From Pedobacter sp. V48 (GTDB lineage Bacteria; Bacteroidota; Bacteroidia; Sphingobacteriales; Sphingobacteriaceae): a stretch of DNA of 43,506 nucleotides. The notes below the pieces were generated by a model. That model was not told the DNA's origin, ran no database searches, and was given only the letters and a program-made list of their open reading frames with translations. Positions 33,554 through 42,534 of this stretch are shown piece by piece; the stretch's first letter is position 1, and the number at the start of each line of letters is the position of its first letter. Location of the stretch: NCBI RefSeq assembly GCF_000523515.1, contig NZ_AWRU01000031.1:266499-310004 (forward strand), given 5' to 3'. The translations under genes were made by a program, and so were the position numbers.

Positions 33554-34987
33554 TTAGTGACCTCCGGCTATCTTTTTATCGAAATCAATTCCTTGCTTTC
33601 TAAGTATACCACTTACTTTCCAGGCATAATACGCCAGATAAGCAAAGCATAGTACACCTACTATATAACTGTATTGGATACCGGTAAACTCAGATACATA
33701 TCCTTGTACCCAACTAATAATTCCTCCACCCATGATCATCATGATTAAGAAGCTACTTCCCTGACTTGTGTTTTTACCTAAACCACTAACTGCCAATGTA
33801 AAGATACATGGCCACAATGTACTGCAGAATAGACCTACGCTTGTAAGTGCATAAACACTTACCATACCTTTTGTAAACATACCTATCAAGAGTGCACTAA
33901 TACCGATGATCGAGAATATCAGCAACATTCTGGCTGGATTTCCTTTACTCGCCATATCAGCAATGATCAATACTAAGATAATTAGACCATAAACATAAAA
34001 CGGAGCTAAATCATGGTGAAATATGGCATTAACACCTAAGAAGATTCCAAAAGCTAAATATGGAGCAACAAATCTTAATATTTTTTGTGTACTCACATTG
34101 TCTGTGAAAGCCTCTACCGCTCCAGTCCATCTACCAATCATCATACTAGCCCAGTATAAAGACACATATGGTGCAATATCCTTAATTGCAAAGCCCAGAT
34201 CCTTTTCCATGTAAGCAGGCAGGTTACTTGCAGTAGATACCTCAACGCCTACATAAACAAATATGGCAATCATACCCAATACCAACTGAGGGTACTTTAA
34301 AGCAGAACCCTTATGGCTTGGATCATCAATTACGGACTCAACCAAGGTTGGTCTATCTGGCAAAGAAGACAGCTTTAAAAATATAGCAACTGCAATAAAC
34401 GCAACTCCCAAAATTAAATATGGTATTTTAACGCTCTCAATACTTACGTCTTCACTTGCCGTTGACAATGAACCAAAAATGGCAAAACTAACAATTAGGG
34501 GTCCTATTGTTGTACCGAAGTTATTAATACCACCTGCTAAAGTTAAACGTTGCGACCCCGTTTTAATGGGCCCCAATGCAATTGCTAACGGATTTGCAAC
34601 TGTCTGTTGCAATGAAAATCCTAATGCCACTATAAACAAGCCTGATAACATCAAGGGGAATGAGCCCAGATTTGCAGCCGGATAAAACAACAATGTTCCA
34701 ATGGCAGAAATAACCAAACCTAAAGCTAATGAATTCTTGTATCCTAGCTTATTTACAAGATCCTGCTTCATTAAAACTGAAATGGCATTATAAATTAGTG
34801 CTCCAACCGTATAGGCGATATAAAATGCAAGTGATACCCATTGGCTTTGGCTTTGAGTTAAGTCAAATGCTTTTTTAAATACCGGTATTAATATGTCATT
34901 ACTGGCAGCTACAAAGCCCCAAAAAAAGAATACTGTGACTAAGGGAATAAATTGCCCCCACTTGGTTTGAGAATTTTCTGAACTCAT
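33554..34987 (-). CDS. MFS sugar:H+ symporter, FucP/GluP-like
   Basis: The 477-residue protein has 12 hydrophobic helices. The N-terminal FFFWGFVAASNDILIPVFKK is the signature of the fucose/glucose-galactose (FHS) branch of the major facilitator superfamily, and LQQTVANPLAIALGP and TGSQRLTLAGGINNFGTTIG also belong to it. It imports a hexose or deoxyhexose. No sugar catabolic genes are next to it. A perfect 15-bp palindrome upstream may be a repressor site. It is transcribed alone. Confidence 0.9.
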   Translation of the reverse strand: MSSENSQTKWGQFIPLVTVFFFWGFVAASNDILIPVFKKAFDLTQSQSQWVSLAFYIAYTVGALIYNAISVLMKQDLVNKLGYKNSLALGLVISAIGTLLFYPAANLGSFPLMLSGLFIVALGFSLQQTVANPLAIALGPIKTGSQRLTLAGGINNFGTTIGPLIVSFAIFGSLSTASEDVSIESVKIPYLILGVAFIAVAIFLKLSSLPDRPTLVESVIDDPSHKGSALKYPQLVLGMIAIFVYVGVEVSTASNLPAYMEKDLGFAIKDIAPYVSLYWASMMIGRWTGAVEAFTDNVSTQKILRFVAPYLAFGIFLGVNAIFHHDLAPFYVYGLIILVLIIADMASKGNPARMLLIFSIIGISALLIGMFTKGMVSVYALTSVGLFCSTLWPCIFTLAVSGLGKNTSQGSSFLIMMIMGGGIISWVQGYVSEFTGIQYSYIVGVLCFAYLAYYAWKVSGILRKQGIDFDKKIAGGH

Positions 34988-35042
34988 TTTAAACTTGGTT
35001 TTTTAGAACGCTAAACATAAATAAAAAAAACTATAAGCTAAA

Positions 35043-35057
35043 GTGTAATGTTTACAC
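35043..35057. promoter_or_regulatory. Operator-like palindrome upstream of the FucP-like gene
   Basis: GTGTAATGTTTACAC has perfect 6-bp arms (GTGTAA/TTACAC) around TGT. It lies 56 bp upstream of the permease ATG, beyond a TATGTTTA (35019-35012) that is one base off the -7 consensus. It also lies 98 bp before the divergent LysE gene. Confidence 0.4.
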
Positions 35058-35154
35058 ATTGCAGGGCCTTACATTTCTGCACGAAAACAAGTAAAAAAAT
35101 AAGGTCACTTTATGTTTAAAATCGCATATTAGCGTATTATATATGTTTAGCTGA

Positions 35155-35781
35155 ATGTTTGAAGCAATATTACAAGGGATAGGTGCGGGGATTTTATTTT
35201 CGTTTTTAACGGGTCCCGTATTTTTTTCCATGATAAAAACCAGCATAGAAAAGGGCTTTAAAGCTGGGTTCTCTTTAGCTATAGGTGTAGTTTTCAGCGA
35301 CATAATCTTCATCTCGCTTACCATATTCAGTTCCCAATTTGTTGACTATAATTCTGAATACAATCAATATATTGGTATTATTGGCGGATTATTCCTTTTT
35401 GGAATTGGCCTCTACTATCTTTTCAATAAAGTAAAAGTAAGCTACGACATTTCAGAAACTGTAAAAATCAAAAAAAGAGGTTACATATTAAAAGGCTTTT
35501 TAATGTGCCTCTTATCTCCCTCTACTTTGATGTTCTGGATTATGGTTGGGGGTATTATTTCGGTGCAACTTCACTATGACATGGCCGAAAAGGTGGTATT
35601 CTTTGTAATTGCGATGACAACACAACTATCAGTGGATTGTGTTAAAACTTATTATGCCGCCAAATTAAGATACCGGATTAAGGAAAAAAGCATTCAGAAC
35701 CTCAATAAAATAGCGGGGGCAGTGATCTTAATATTTGCAATCAGATTGTTTATTCAGGTGTTTATAAAATATCACATGTAA
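35155..35781 (+). CDS. LysE-family amino acid exporter/translocator
   Basis: The 208-residue protein has six hydrophobic helices. The N-terminal GIGAGILFSFLTGPVFFSMI corresponds to the conserved LysE/RhtB motif (G.....PGP), with TGP retained. SLAIGVVFSDIIFISLTIFS and FLMCLLSPSTLMFWIMVGG also fit the family. It probably exports an amino acid or similar metabolite. TATGTTTA at 35142-35149, one base off the -7 consensus, lies very close to the ATG, so either the leader is very short or another promoter is used. Confidence 0.88.
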   Translation: MFEAILQGIGAGILFSFLTGPVFFSMIKTSIEKGFKAGFSLAIGVVFSDIIFISLTIFSSQFVDYNSEYNQYIGIIGGLFLFGIGLYYLFNKVKVSYDISETVKIKKRGYILKGFLMCLLSPSTLMFWIMVGGIISVQLHYDMAEKVVFFVIAMTTQLSVDCVKTYYAAKLRYRIKEKSIQNLNKIAGAVILIFAIRLFIQVFIKYHM

Positions 35782-35793
35782 ATAAAGGCAATA

Positions 35794-35831
35794 AAAAAGT
35801 CCCGTTAGTGTAAAATGTAACGGGACTTTTT
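35794..35831. terminator. Bidirectional terminator between lysE-like and purF-like genes
   Basis: Fourteen-bp perfect arms (35794-35807 and 35818-35831) with core GTCCCGTTA/TAACGGGAC have A5 and T5 ends. It lies 12 bp after the LysE stop and 20 bp after the convergent PurF-like stop. Confidence 0.88.
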
Positions 35832-35850
35832 ATATCTTCTAATTGCGCTT

Positions 35851-37752
35851 CTAGTAAGCTCTTTGATTGTTTCCCTCTTTCCAGTTCACAAAGGCTTTAT
35901 TAACAACCCTATTTCCTCCTGGAGTTGGGTAATTACCCGAGAAGTACCAATCGCCGGTATGATTTGGACAAGCCACATGTAAATTATCTAATGTCTGATA
36001 AATCACCTCTACTTCTGCGTTAATATTGTCCGGAGTAATGATCTTCGTGATTTGTGCAGAGATTTCCTCTTGTTTAAATGGTCTGTAAATGTCTTTTACA
36101 TGGTTTACAATTTCCTCTTTGGGTAGTAACAATGAAGCTTTACATTTTTGGTATACCTCTTCAATGATATGCTCCATTCCACGAGCTTTCAAAAGTTGAA
36201 TTGCTGCTTCAAAAGCAACAAACTGTCCCATCTTCGACATATCAATACCATAGCAGTCAGGATACCGTATTTGAGGTGCTGATGAAACGATAATGATCTT
36301 TTTAGGGTGCAGTCTATCAATAATTTTGATGATACTCTGCTTAAGAGTTGTACCTCTGACAATTGAATCATCAACCGCCACTAAAGTATCTGTATGATTT
36401 TTTATTACACCGTATGTGGTATCGTAAACATGGGCTACCATATCACCTCGGTCTGCATCCTGGGTAATAAATGTTCTTAACTTAACATCTTTAATTGCTA
36501 ATTTCTCTACCCTTGGCGACATGGACAATAACTCATCCAATTGTTCGTCATTCAAGGAATCTTTGCGATGCAATAAAGTATCTTTTTGTACAGTTCTGAT
36601 GTAACTATGTAGCCCTTCAACCATTCCATAAAATGAAACTTCGGCAGTATTAGGGATAAAAGAAAATACTGTGTTTTTTAAATCCGATTTTACAGCACTA
36701 AGTATTTGCTTACAAAGCAATGCTCCTAAATGCTTTCTTTCTTTATAAATCTCGGCATCACTACCTCTAGAAAAGTATATACGTTCAAAAGAGCATGCTC
36801 TTTTTTCTTCAGGTTCTCTAAAAATCTCTTGAGTTACAGAGCCGTTTTTCTTAACAATTAGTGCATGACCCGGTTCAATTTCTTTAACGTCTTTGAATGG
36901 GATATTAAATGCGGTTTGAATTGCCGGTCTCTCTGAAGCGGCTACAACAATTTCATCATCCTGGTAATAATAGGCCGGGCGGATACCTGAAGGATCACGA
37001 AGAATAAATGCATCTCCATTTCCAACAATACCAGAGATTGCATAACCACCATCCCAGTTTTTTGCAGAGCGTTTTAAGATTTTTGCAATATCTAAATTCT
37101 CTGAAATCTTATGAGTGATCTGAACATTATCAAGCCCTTCTTTTTTGTACTCATCAAAAAGTTCCTGATTTTCATCATCAAGGAAATGGCCCATTTTCTC
37201 TAAAACGGTAACTGTATCAGCTTGTTCTTTTGGATGCTGACCAAGCTCATAAAGTTGTTCCAGTAATTCATCTACATTGGTCATGTTAAAATTACCGGCA
37301 ATAACAAGATTACGGGTCATCCAGTTGTTCTGACGTAAAAATGGATGGCAATTTTCTATGCTATTTTTACCGTGTGTACCATAACGTAAATGTCCCAGTA
37401 AAACTTCTCCAATAAAACTTACATTATTTTTTAGCCACTCAGCATCCTGCATCAATTCAGGAGTTTCGTTTTGAATGTCAACAAATTTGTTCTGAACGTA
37501 ACCAAAGATATCCGCAACAGCGTTTTGTGCCATTGAGCGGTACCTGCTAATGTAGCGATGACCTGGTTTTACGTCTAGTTTAATTGTTGCAATCCCTGCT
37601 CCATCCTGCCCACGGTTGTGCTGCTTCTCCATTAAAAGGTAAAGCTTATTAAGTCCGTAAAGTGCAGTCCCGTATTTTTGCTGGTAGTATGAGAGAGGTT
37701 TTAAAAGGCGAATAAAGGCTATTCCGCATTCATGTTTTATCGAGTCACTCAT
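35851..37752 (-). CDS. Amidophosphoribosyltransferase-like protein (long PurF form)
   Basis: The 633-residue protein is about 130 residues longer than classical PurF. The N-terminal class II glutaminase would begin at Cys9 after removal of an 8-residue propeptide (MSDSIKHE-CGIAFI). It shows EKQHNRGQDGAGIAT, LGHLRYGTHGKNSIENCHPF and ILRDPSGIRPAYY. The phosphoribosyltransferase part has the PRPP loop VAVDDSIVRGTTLKQSI. The first step of purine synthesis is the expected reaction. Extra sequence lies within the glutaminase part and at the C-terminus (about 520-633, ending NWKEGNNQRAY). I believe long forms are common in Bacteroidota; whether it is the main or a second PurF cannot be told here. 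Confidence 0.85.
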   Translation of the reverse strand: MSDSIKHECGIAFIRLLKPLSYYQQKYGTALYGLNKLYLLMEKQHNRGQDGAGIATIKLDVKPGHRYISRYRSMAQNAVADIFGYVQNKFVDIQNETPELMQDAEWLKNNVSFIGEVLLGHLRYGTHGKNSIENCHPFLRQNNWMTRNLVIAGNFNMTNVDELLEQLYELGQHPKEQADTVTVLEKMGHFLDDENQELFDEYKKEGLDNVQITHKISENLDIAKILKRSAKNWDGGYAISGIVGNGDAFILRDPSGIRPAYYYQDDEIVVAASERPAIQTAFNIPFKDVKEIEPGHALIVKKNGSVTQEIFREPEEKRACSFERIYFSRGSDAEIYKERKHLGALLCKQILSAVKSDLKNTVFSFIPNTAEVSFYGMVEGLHSYIRTVQKDTLLHRKDSLNDEQLDELLSMSPRVEKLAIKDVKLRTFITQDADRGDMVAHVYDTTYGVIKNHTDTLVAVDDSIVRGTTLKQSIIKIIDRLHPKKIIIVSSAPQIRYPDCYGIDMSKMGQFVAFEAAIQLLKARGMEHIIEEVYQKCKASLLLPKEEIVNHVKDIYRPFKQEEISAQITKIITPDNINAEVEVIYQTLDNLHVACPNHTGDWYFSGNYPTPGGNRVVNKAFVNWKEGNNQRAY

Positions 37753-37827
37753 TATGTGTTATTTGAGCGGCAAATTTACCGTTAATAATAATTAGAACCT
37801 AGAAAGAAATACAATCTTTCAGTCAGA

Positions 37828-38667
37828 TTATAATGACTGGGTTTTCAGGCTTATGCGGTGCGAAATAACGTCGAATCCAAAAAAAATAGAGGCATGTCTG
37901 TTGAATACCTTCTCGTCGCCGGAGGTGAAAAATGATTTGGCACCCTCTGTTGCAATCTTTGACTCGATCTCAGGATGATTTTCCAGATACCACACCAGGC
38001 TGTCTGCTACAATATCACCCTGACCCAATAAATTTACGTTCGCTGGAAGCTTCTCTTTTATTTTAGGAATAAGCAAGGGATAATGTGTACAGGCTAAAAG
38101 AATACAATCTATTTTGCGATCCTTCGCCAGCAATTCATTAATGTATTTTTCTACAAAATAGTCAGCCCCACCATCCAAATGCTCGTTGTTCTCCACTAAT
38201 GGCACCCACATTGGGCAACTTTGTTGAAGAACCTTTACTTCAGGAAAAAACTTATTAATCTCCATCAGATAAGACTCGGAATTGATAGTTCCGCGGGTCC
38301 CCATGACTCCGATAGTTTTCGACGAAGTAAACTCTCCTACTATTTCTGCCGTTGGTCTGATTACTCCAAGAACTCTGTTATTAGGATATTTAAAAGGCAA
38401 TACATTCTGCTGTATTGAGCGAAGAGCCTTTGCTGAGGCCGTGTTGCATGCCAGGATGACCAATTGGCATCCTTGGGCAAATAACCATTCCACACATTCT
38501 AAGGTATACTGATACACGGTATCAAACGAGTGATCTCCATAAGGTGAACGTGCATTGTCACCAAAATAGATATAGTTGTATTGAGGTAGTTTTTGGGCTA
38601 TTGATTTAAAAACTGTTAAACCACCATAACCTGAGTCGAAAACACCAATGGAATGCTTAGTATTCAT
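37828..38667 (-). CDS. murI: Glutamate racemase
   Basis: I chose the ATG at 38667 (MNTKHSIGVFDSGYGGLTVF, 279 residues) because the upstream in-frame ATG at 38697 lies inside a terminator hairpin. The two catalytic cysteines are visible: Cys74 in VILACNTASAKA and Cys193 in LLACTHYPLL, together with Asp11 in FDSGYGG and the substrate-binding SPYG. It converts L- to D-glutamate for peptidoglycan. The start codon comes 3 nt after the T-run of the upstream terminator, so transcription must come from read-through or from a promoter overlapping that element. Confidence 0.94.
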   Translation of the reverse strand: MNTKHSIGVFDSGYGGLTVFKSIAQKLPQYNYIYFGDNARSPYGDHSFDTVYQYTLECVEWLFAQGCQLVILACNTASAKALRSIQQNVLPFKYPNNRVLGVIRPTAEIVGEFTSSKTIGVMGTRGTINSESYLMEINKFFPEVKVLQQSCPMWVPLVENNEHLDGGADYFVEKYINELLAKDRKIDCILLACTHYPLLIPKIKEKLPANVNLLGQGDIVADSLVWYLENHPEIESKIATEGAKSFFTSGDEKVFNRHASIFFGFDVISHRISLKTQSL

Positions 38668-38670
38668 TGC

Positions 38671-38706
38671 AAAAAAAACGGGATTGAGTTTTATCACTCA
38701 ATCCCG
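38671..38706 (-). terminator. Intrinsic terminator of the bamA-ompH operon, abutting murI
   Basis: ACTCAATCCCG (38696-38706) and CGGGATTGAGT (38679-38689) pair over 11 bp around a 6-nt loop. On the minus strand eight T follow (38678-38671). The murI ATG begins at 38667. The T-run continues into TTTTTTTG, one base off TAnnTTTG. Confidence 0.85.
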
Positions 38707-38773
38707 CAATTTAAATATTTTTTCCTCGACTAACTGTCTTCTTTCGAATGTTGTGACAGTGGTTTGATTTTCA

Positions 38774-39337
38774 CTATTTTTTAGGAGCAGGAGTTGTTGC
38801 AGTCGCAGCAATACCTAACTTAGTTTTAACAAGAGGTGTAATGTCTTCCCCACCATCCCAGTAAACTAATCCCTGGTTTGCAGTATCAAATACATAAGTG
38901 TAGCCTTTCTCTTTTGAGACTGCTTTGATTGCAGCATCAGCTTTTACCTGAATAGGGTTAAACAGCTCTGCATTTTTTGCTTCTAATTCCTGCTGAGCTT
39001 TTGTTCTTGCATCTGTGATACGTTTCTCTAAATCCTGCAATTCAATACCTGCTGTTTGTAGTTCTTTACCAACAGTTTCTTTGTTTGCTTCGCTCATCGT
39101 TTTTTCTTTATCCTGAGCAGCTTTAAGTTTAATCTGGTATTCAGAAATCATTTTATCAATATCAGCAGTTTTCGTTTTTTGAAAGGCCTCCAATGTGGTT
39201 CTGGCAGTTTTAACTTCAGGCATTGCTTCAATAATAGCTGCTGAATTCAAGTGTGCCAATTTTTGTTGTGCATTTGCGATGTTGACAGTGAACAATAAGC
39301 CAGCTGTTACAAAAAATGCGTTCATTAACTTTCTCAT
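38774..39337 (-). CDS. OmpH/Skp-family periplasmic chaperone (second copy)
   Basis: The 187-residue protein has a signal peptide (cleavage after NIANA, near residue 23). KLAHLNSAAIIEAMPEVKTA is typical of OmpH/Skp, followed by a long charged coiled region (about 45-125) and the C-terminal YTYVFDTANQGLVYWDGGED. The C-terminus is a low-complexity Ala/Thr/Pro tail ending APKK. Skp-like trimers hold unfolded outer-membrane proteins for BamA. It lies 43 bp after the first ompH gene and before a strong terminator. Confidence 0.92.
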   Translation of the reverse strand: MRKLMNAFFVTAGLLFTVNIANAQQKLAHLNSAAIIEAMPEVKTARTTLEAFQKTKTADIDKMISEYQIKLKAAQDKEKTMSEANKETVGKELQTAGIELQDLEKRITDARTKAQQELEAKNAELFNPIQVKADAAIKAVSKEKGYTYVFDTANQGLVYWDGGEDITPLVKTKLGIAATATTPAPKK

Positions 39338-39380
39338 CTTTATTTTTCTTAATAATTGTTTTTAATTTATCTATTTGTGT

Positions 39381-39911
39381 TTATTTCAGCATCGTTCCAG
39401 GTTTGAAACCCAATCTTACAATAACGTCGTTACTTACATCATAAGTACTACTTGCATATATCATCATTGTGGCTTCACTGCTCTTATCAAATATGAAATC
39501 AAGGAGCTTAACTTTCGCTATCTCAGAAATGGCTTTCGTAACCTTATCCTGAATTGGATTTAACAATTTTGAACGGGTCTGAAAAAGATCTCCCTCAGGA
39601 CCAAATATCTTGCGTTGAAAATCTTTAGCCGCTTTTTCCTTTTCAATGATTTCATTCTCTCTTCTTTTGCGCATGTCTTCAGTTAACAATACCTGATCTG
39701 CCTGATAAGCCTTATACATCTTATCTATTTCGGTAAAATTAGCATCAACCTTCTCTTGCCATTGCTGAGACAGCACATTCATTTGATCTAGCGCAGATTT
39801 ATACTCAGGTAAATGTTTAAGTATATATTCAGTATCTACGTAAGCAAACTTTTGTGCAAATGCTCCAAACCCGGTAAAGAGCAAAAAGCATATTAAAAAG
39901 TATTTTTTCAT
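39381..39911 (-). CDS. OmpH/Skp-family periplasmic chaperone (first copy)
   Basis: I chose the ATG at 39911 (MKKYFLICFLLFTGFGAFAQ, 176 residues); an in-frame ATG 12 bp upstream would add four residues before an already complete signal peptide. The mature part begins KFAYVDTEYILKHLPEYKSA and continues with a long coiled-coil (about 40-110) and the C-terminal LDFIFDKSSEATMMIYASST. It is encoded 19 bp after bamA. The two copies are clearly related but diverged. Confidence 0.93.
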   Translation of the reverse strand: MKKYFLICFLLFTGFGAFAQKFAYVDTEYILKHLPEYKSALDQMNVLSQQWQEKVDANFTEIDKMYKAYQADQVLLTEDMRKRRENEIIEKEKAAKDFQRKIFGPEGDLFQTRSKLLNPIQDKVTKAISEIAKVKLLDFIFDKSSEATMMIYASSTYDVSNDVIVRLGFKPGTMLK

Positions 39912-39930
39912 TTCTAAAAGCATTAATTAA

Positions 39931-42471
39931 TTAAAGTCCTCCCAATTGTTGTGCAATACTGAAAGTGAAGTTTTGTTTTCCACCATCAACAATTCCTGGA
40001 ATTTTATCAAAGGCATGCCCATAATCAATTCCCAACATTCCAAATATCGGTAAAAATATTCTAGCACCAACACCTGCAGTCCTTCTAATGTTAAAAGGAT
40101 TAAAATCTCCAAACTTGTTCCAGGTATTACCACCCTCGGCAAATGCTACAATAAATGCAGTTGCTTGCTGACTTGCAATTACTGGATATCTTAATTCCAT
40201 AACATATTTGGTAAATATAGGACTTCCTGAATTTTGCGCAATAGTTGCGTCAGATCCTTGTGGAATTACTGCATTATTTGCATATCCACGCATTTTAATT
40301 ACTTCTGAACCTTGTAAGAAATCAAATCCCTGCATACCATCACCCCCTAATTTAAAACGTTCAAATGCCGATTCTCCAACTGCCGAGTTATAGGTTCCTA
40401 AGAATCCAAACTGAGCTTGTGCCATCACAACAAATTTGCCGGCCAATCTTTGGAACCACTGAGACTCAAACTTCCATTTGTGATACTCTGTAAACTTATA
40501 ACGTTGTTTATCAGATGCTGTTGCATAATTAATGTTATTCAAAAGAGAGTAAGGAGGCGTTGCCTGGATAGTGAACTTAAAGTAAGAACCCTCTGTTGGG
40601 AAAATCTGATGATTTCTTGAGTCCCTGCTTAGCTCCTGAGTTAAGTTAAGGTTGTAAGAAGTTCCTGTACTGAACAAATACCCTGGATAGTTATTTAAGA
40701 TATATTGTTGAACATTAATAGCATGTGTTAGCTGGAAATAGTTATCAGGGAAATTCAATCTTCTACCCAAACTAACAGTCACCCCATTTAAACGAATCTT
40801 TTGGAACCTGCTATCAGCAGCTTTCAAGCCATTTGATTGTAATGATGTAAATGCACTTACGCCAAAACTGATCGGTTTCTTACCACCAAGCCAAGGCTCA
40901 GAGAAAGAGAAGCTGTAAGATTGATAATACTTACCGTTCGTTTGTCCACGAAGACTTAATTTCTGACCATCACCTTTAGGCAAAGGTTTATAAGCATCCA
41001 GATTAAATATGTTTTTTAATGAGAAGTTGTTAAAGGTAAGGCCTAATGTTCCAATGATGTTACCTCCACCAAAACCACCAGACAATTCGATCTGATCAGA
41101 AGGTTTTTCTTCAACCGCATATTCGATATCTACTGTACCATCAGCCGGATTCGGTTTAGGAGTTGGAACCGTTTTAGATTCATCAAAGTTACCAAGTTGT
41201 CCGATCTCACGAACAGTACGGATCAATAAATCCTTTGAGAATTTTTCTCCTGGCTTTGTACGAATCTCCCTTAATACTACCCTGTCATTTGTTATGGTAT
41301 TTCCTTTTAAGGTAATACGATTATTGGTATACTGAGGTCCTTCATAAATACGCATTTCCACATCTACAGTATCACCATGAATTTTGGTCTGCACAGGATC
41401 AACGTTGAAAGTCAAATAACCATCATTAAGATAAATACTTGAAACATCGTCTCCATTTGCACTACCTCTTAATTTCTTTTCAAGCTTTTCTTCACTAAAC
41501 ACCTCTCCTTTTTCAATACCAAAGGTCTTTTCCAGGATCTCAGTTGTATACTTAGCATTGCCTGCCCAGGTAATATCACCAAAGTAATATTTAGGACCTT
41601 CATACACATCTATATTGATACCAATTGCTTTATCACTATACTGGAAAATGCTATCTTTAAGGATAACCGCATCACGATAACCTTTATCCTGCATCTTGGC
41701 AATAAGTGTTACTTTATCTTCATCGTATTTTTCCTTGTTGAATTTTCCGGAGCCAAATACTTTATAGAATGCCTGTTGCTTAGTTTTCTTTAAAAACTTA
41801 CGCAGTTTAGCAGATGAAAAATCCTTATTTCCGGTAAAGTTTATCTCATGAACCTTTACTTTTCGGCCCTTATCAACAAACACCTGCAGAATCATCCCAT
41901 TCTCCAAACTTGGATCAGGTTTTGTTTTATACTCTACAGTAGTAAAGAAGTAGCCTTTACCTAAAAGGAACTTCTTTATTGTCGCAGTTGTTGAATTGTA
42001 TAAATTATCATTGATAATAGATTTCCCGCTTTTCTCATTTAACTTCTCCATGATGTCAGTCTTTTGCGACTTACTCACGCCATTAATTTCAAATGAACTT
42101 AAACGCGGTCGTTCAACCACCTCAATGTCAAAGTAAACAGTATCCTCTACAATTTTAGCAATATCTAACTGCACATCATCAAATAAGCCTTGAGCCCATA
42201 AGGTCTTAATTGCATTGGCTGTTGCCTCCCCTGGCAATACAATACGTTCTCCCTTTATCAATTTAGATAAAGTAATGATTACATCCTTGTCAATGAAATG
42301 AGTTCCGGTAAGGGTAGTACCTCCAATGATGTACTCTTTTGGATTAAAATAATCCAAATCCAGGCCCTTAACTTTAAGGGTAGGTGGTGCAGTATTGGAC
42401 GGTCGGGTAATCTGTGCCATTGTTGGTAAACCAATCAATAACAATAATATGAGTTGATATATTCTTTTCAT
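39931..42471 (-). CDS. bamA: Outer-membrane protein assembly factor BamA
   Basis: The 846-residue protein has a signal peptide ending LPTMAQ. A series of POTRA repeats follows (about 75-460): INGVSKSQKTDIMEKLNEKS, VHEINFTGNKDFSSAKLRKF and RITLKGNTITNDRVVLREIR. The C-terminal 16-strand barrel region starts near EKPSDQIELSGGFGGGNIIG and carries the loop 6 motif as KMRGYANNA. It inserts beta-barrel proteins into the outer membrane. It lies 63 bp after uppS and is followed by two ompH genes, a common Bacteroidota arrangement. Confidence 0.96.
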   Translation of the reverse strand: MKRIYQLILLLLIGLPTMAQITRPSNTAPPTLKVKGLDLDYFNPKEYIIGGTTLTGTHFIDKDVIITLSKLIKGERIVLPGEATANAIKTLWAQGLFDDVQLDIAKIVEDTVYFDIEVVERPRLSSFEINGVSKSQKTDIMEKLNEKSGKSIINDNLYNSTTATIKKFLLGKGYFFTTVEYKTKPDPSLENGMILQVFVDKGRKVKVHEINFTGNKDFSSAKLRKFLKKTKQQAFYKVFGSGKFNKEKYDEDKVTLIAKMQDKGYRDAVILKDSIFQYSDKAIGINIDVYEGPKYYFGDITWAGNAKYTTEILEKTFGIEKGEVFSEEKLEKKLRGSANGDDVSSIYLNDGYLTFNVDPVQTKIHGDTVDVEMRIYEGPQYTNNRITLKGNTITNDRVVLREIRTKPGEKFSKDLLIRTVREIGQLGNFDESKTVPTPKPNPADGTVDIEYAVEEKPSDQIELSGGFGGGNIIGTLGLTFNNFSLKNIFNLDAYKPLPKGDGQKLSLRGQTNGKYYQSYSFSFSEPWLGGKKPISFGVSAFTSLQSNGLKAADSRFQKIRLNGVTVSLGRRLNFPDNYFQLTHAINVQQYILNNYPGYLFSTGTSYNLNLTQELSRDSRNHQIFPTEGSYFKFTIQATPPYSLLNNINYATASDKQRYKFTEYHKWKFESQWFQRLAGKFVVMAQAQFGFLGTYNSAVGESAFERFKLGGDGMQGFDFLQGSEVIKMRGYANNAVIPQGSDATIAQNSGSPIFTKYVMELRYPVIASQQATAFIVAFAEGGNTWNKFGDFNPFNIRRTAGVGARIFLPIFGMLGIDYGHAFDKIPGIVDGGKQNFTFSIAQQLGGL

Positions 42472-42534
42472 TTACAATCTAAAAATCGATGCTAAGTTAA
42501 TTTAAACACATGTTAAAAAGTGTTAAAAGTAAAA

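Noticed and set aside
37820..37839. CAGTCA/TGACTG inverted repeat at the murI stop as a terminator
   Set aside because: The stem is only 6 bp with an AT loop and no T-tract; it overlaps the coding end and is likely chance.
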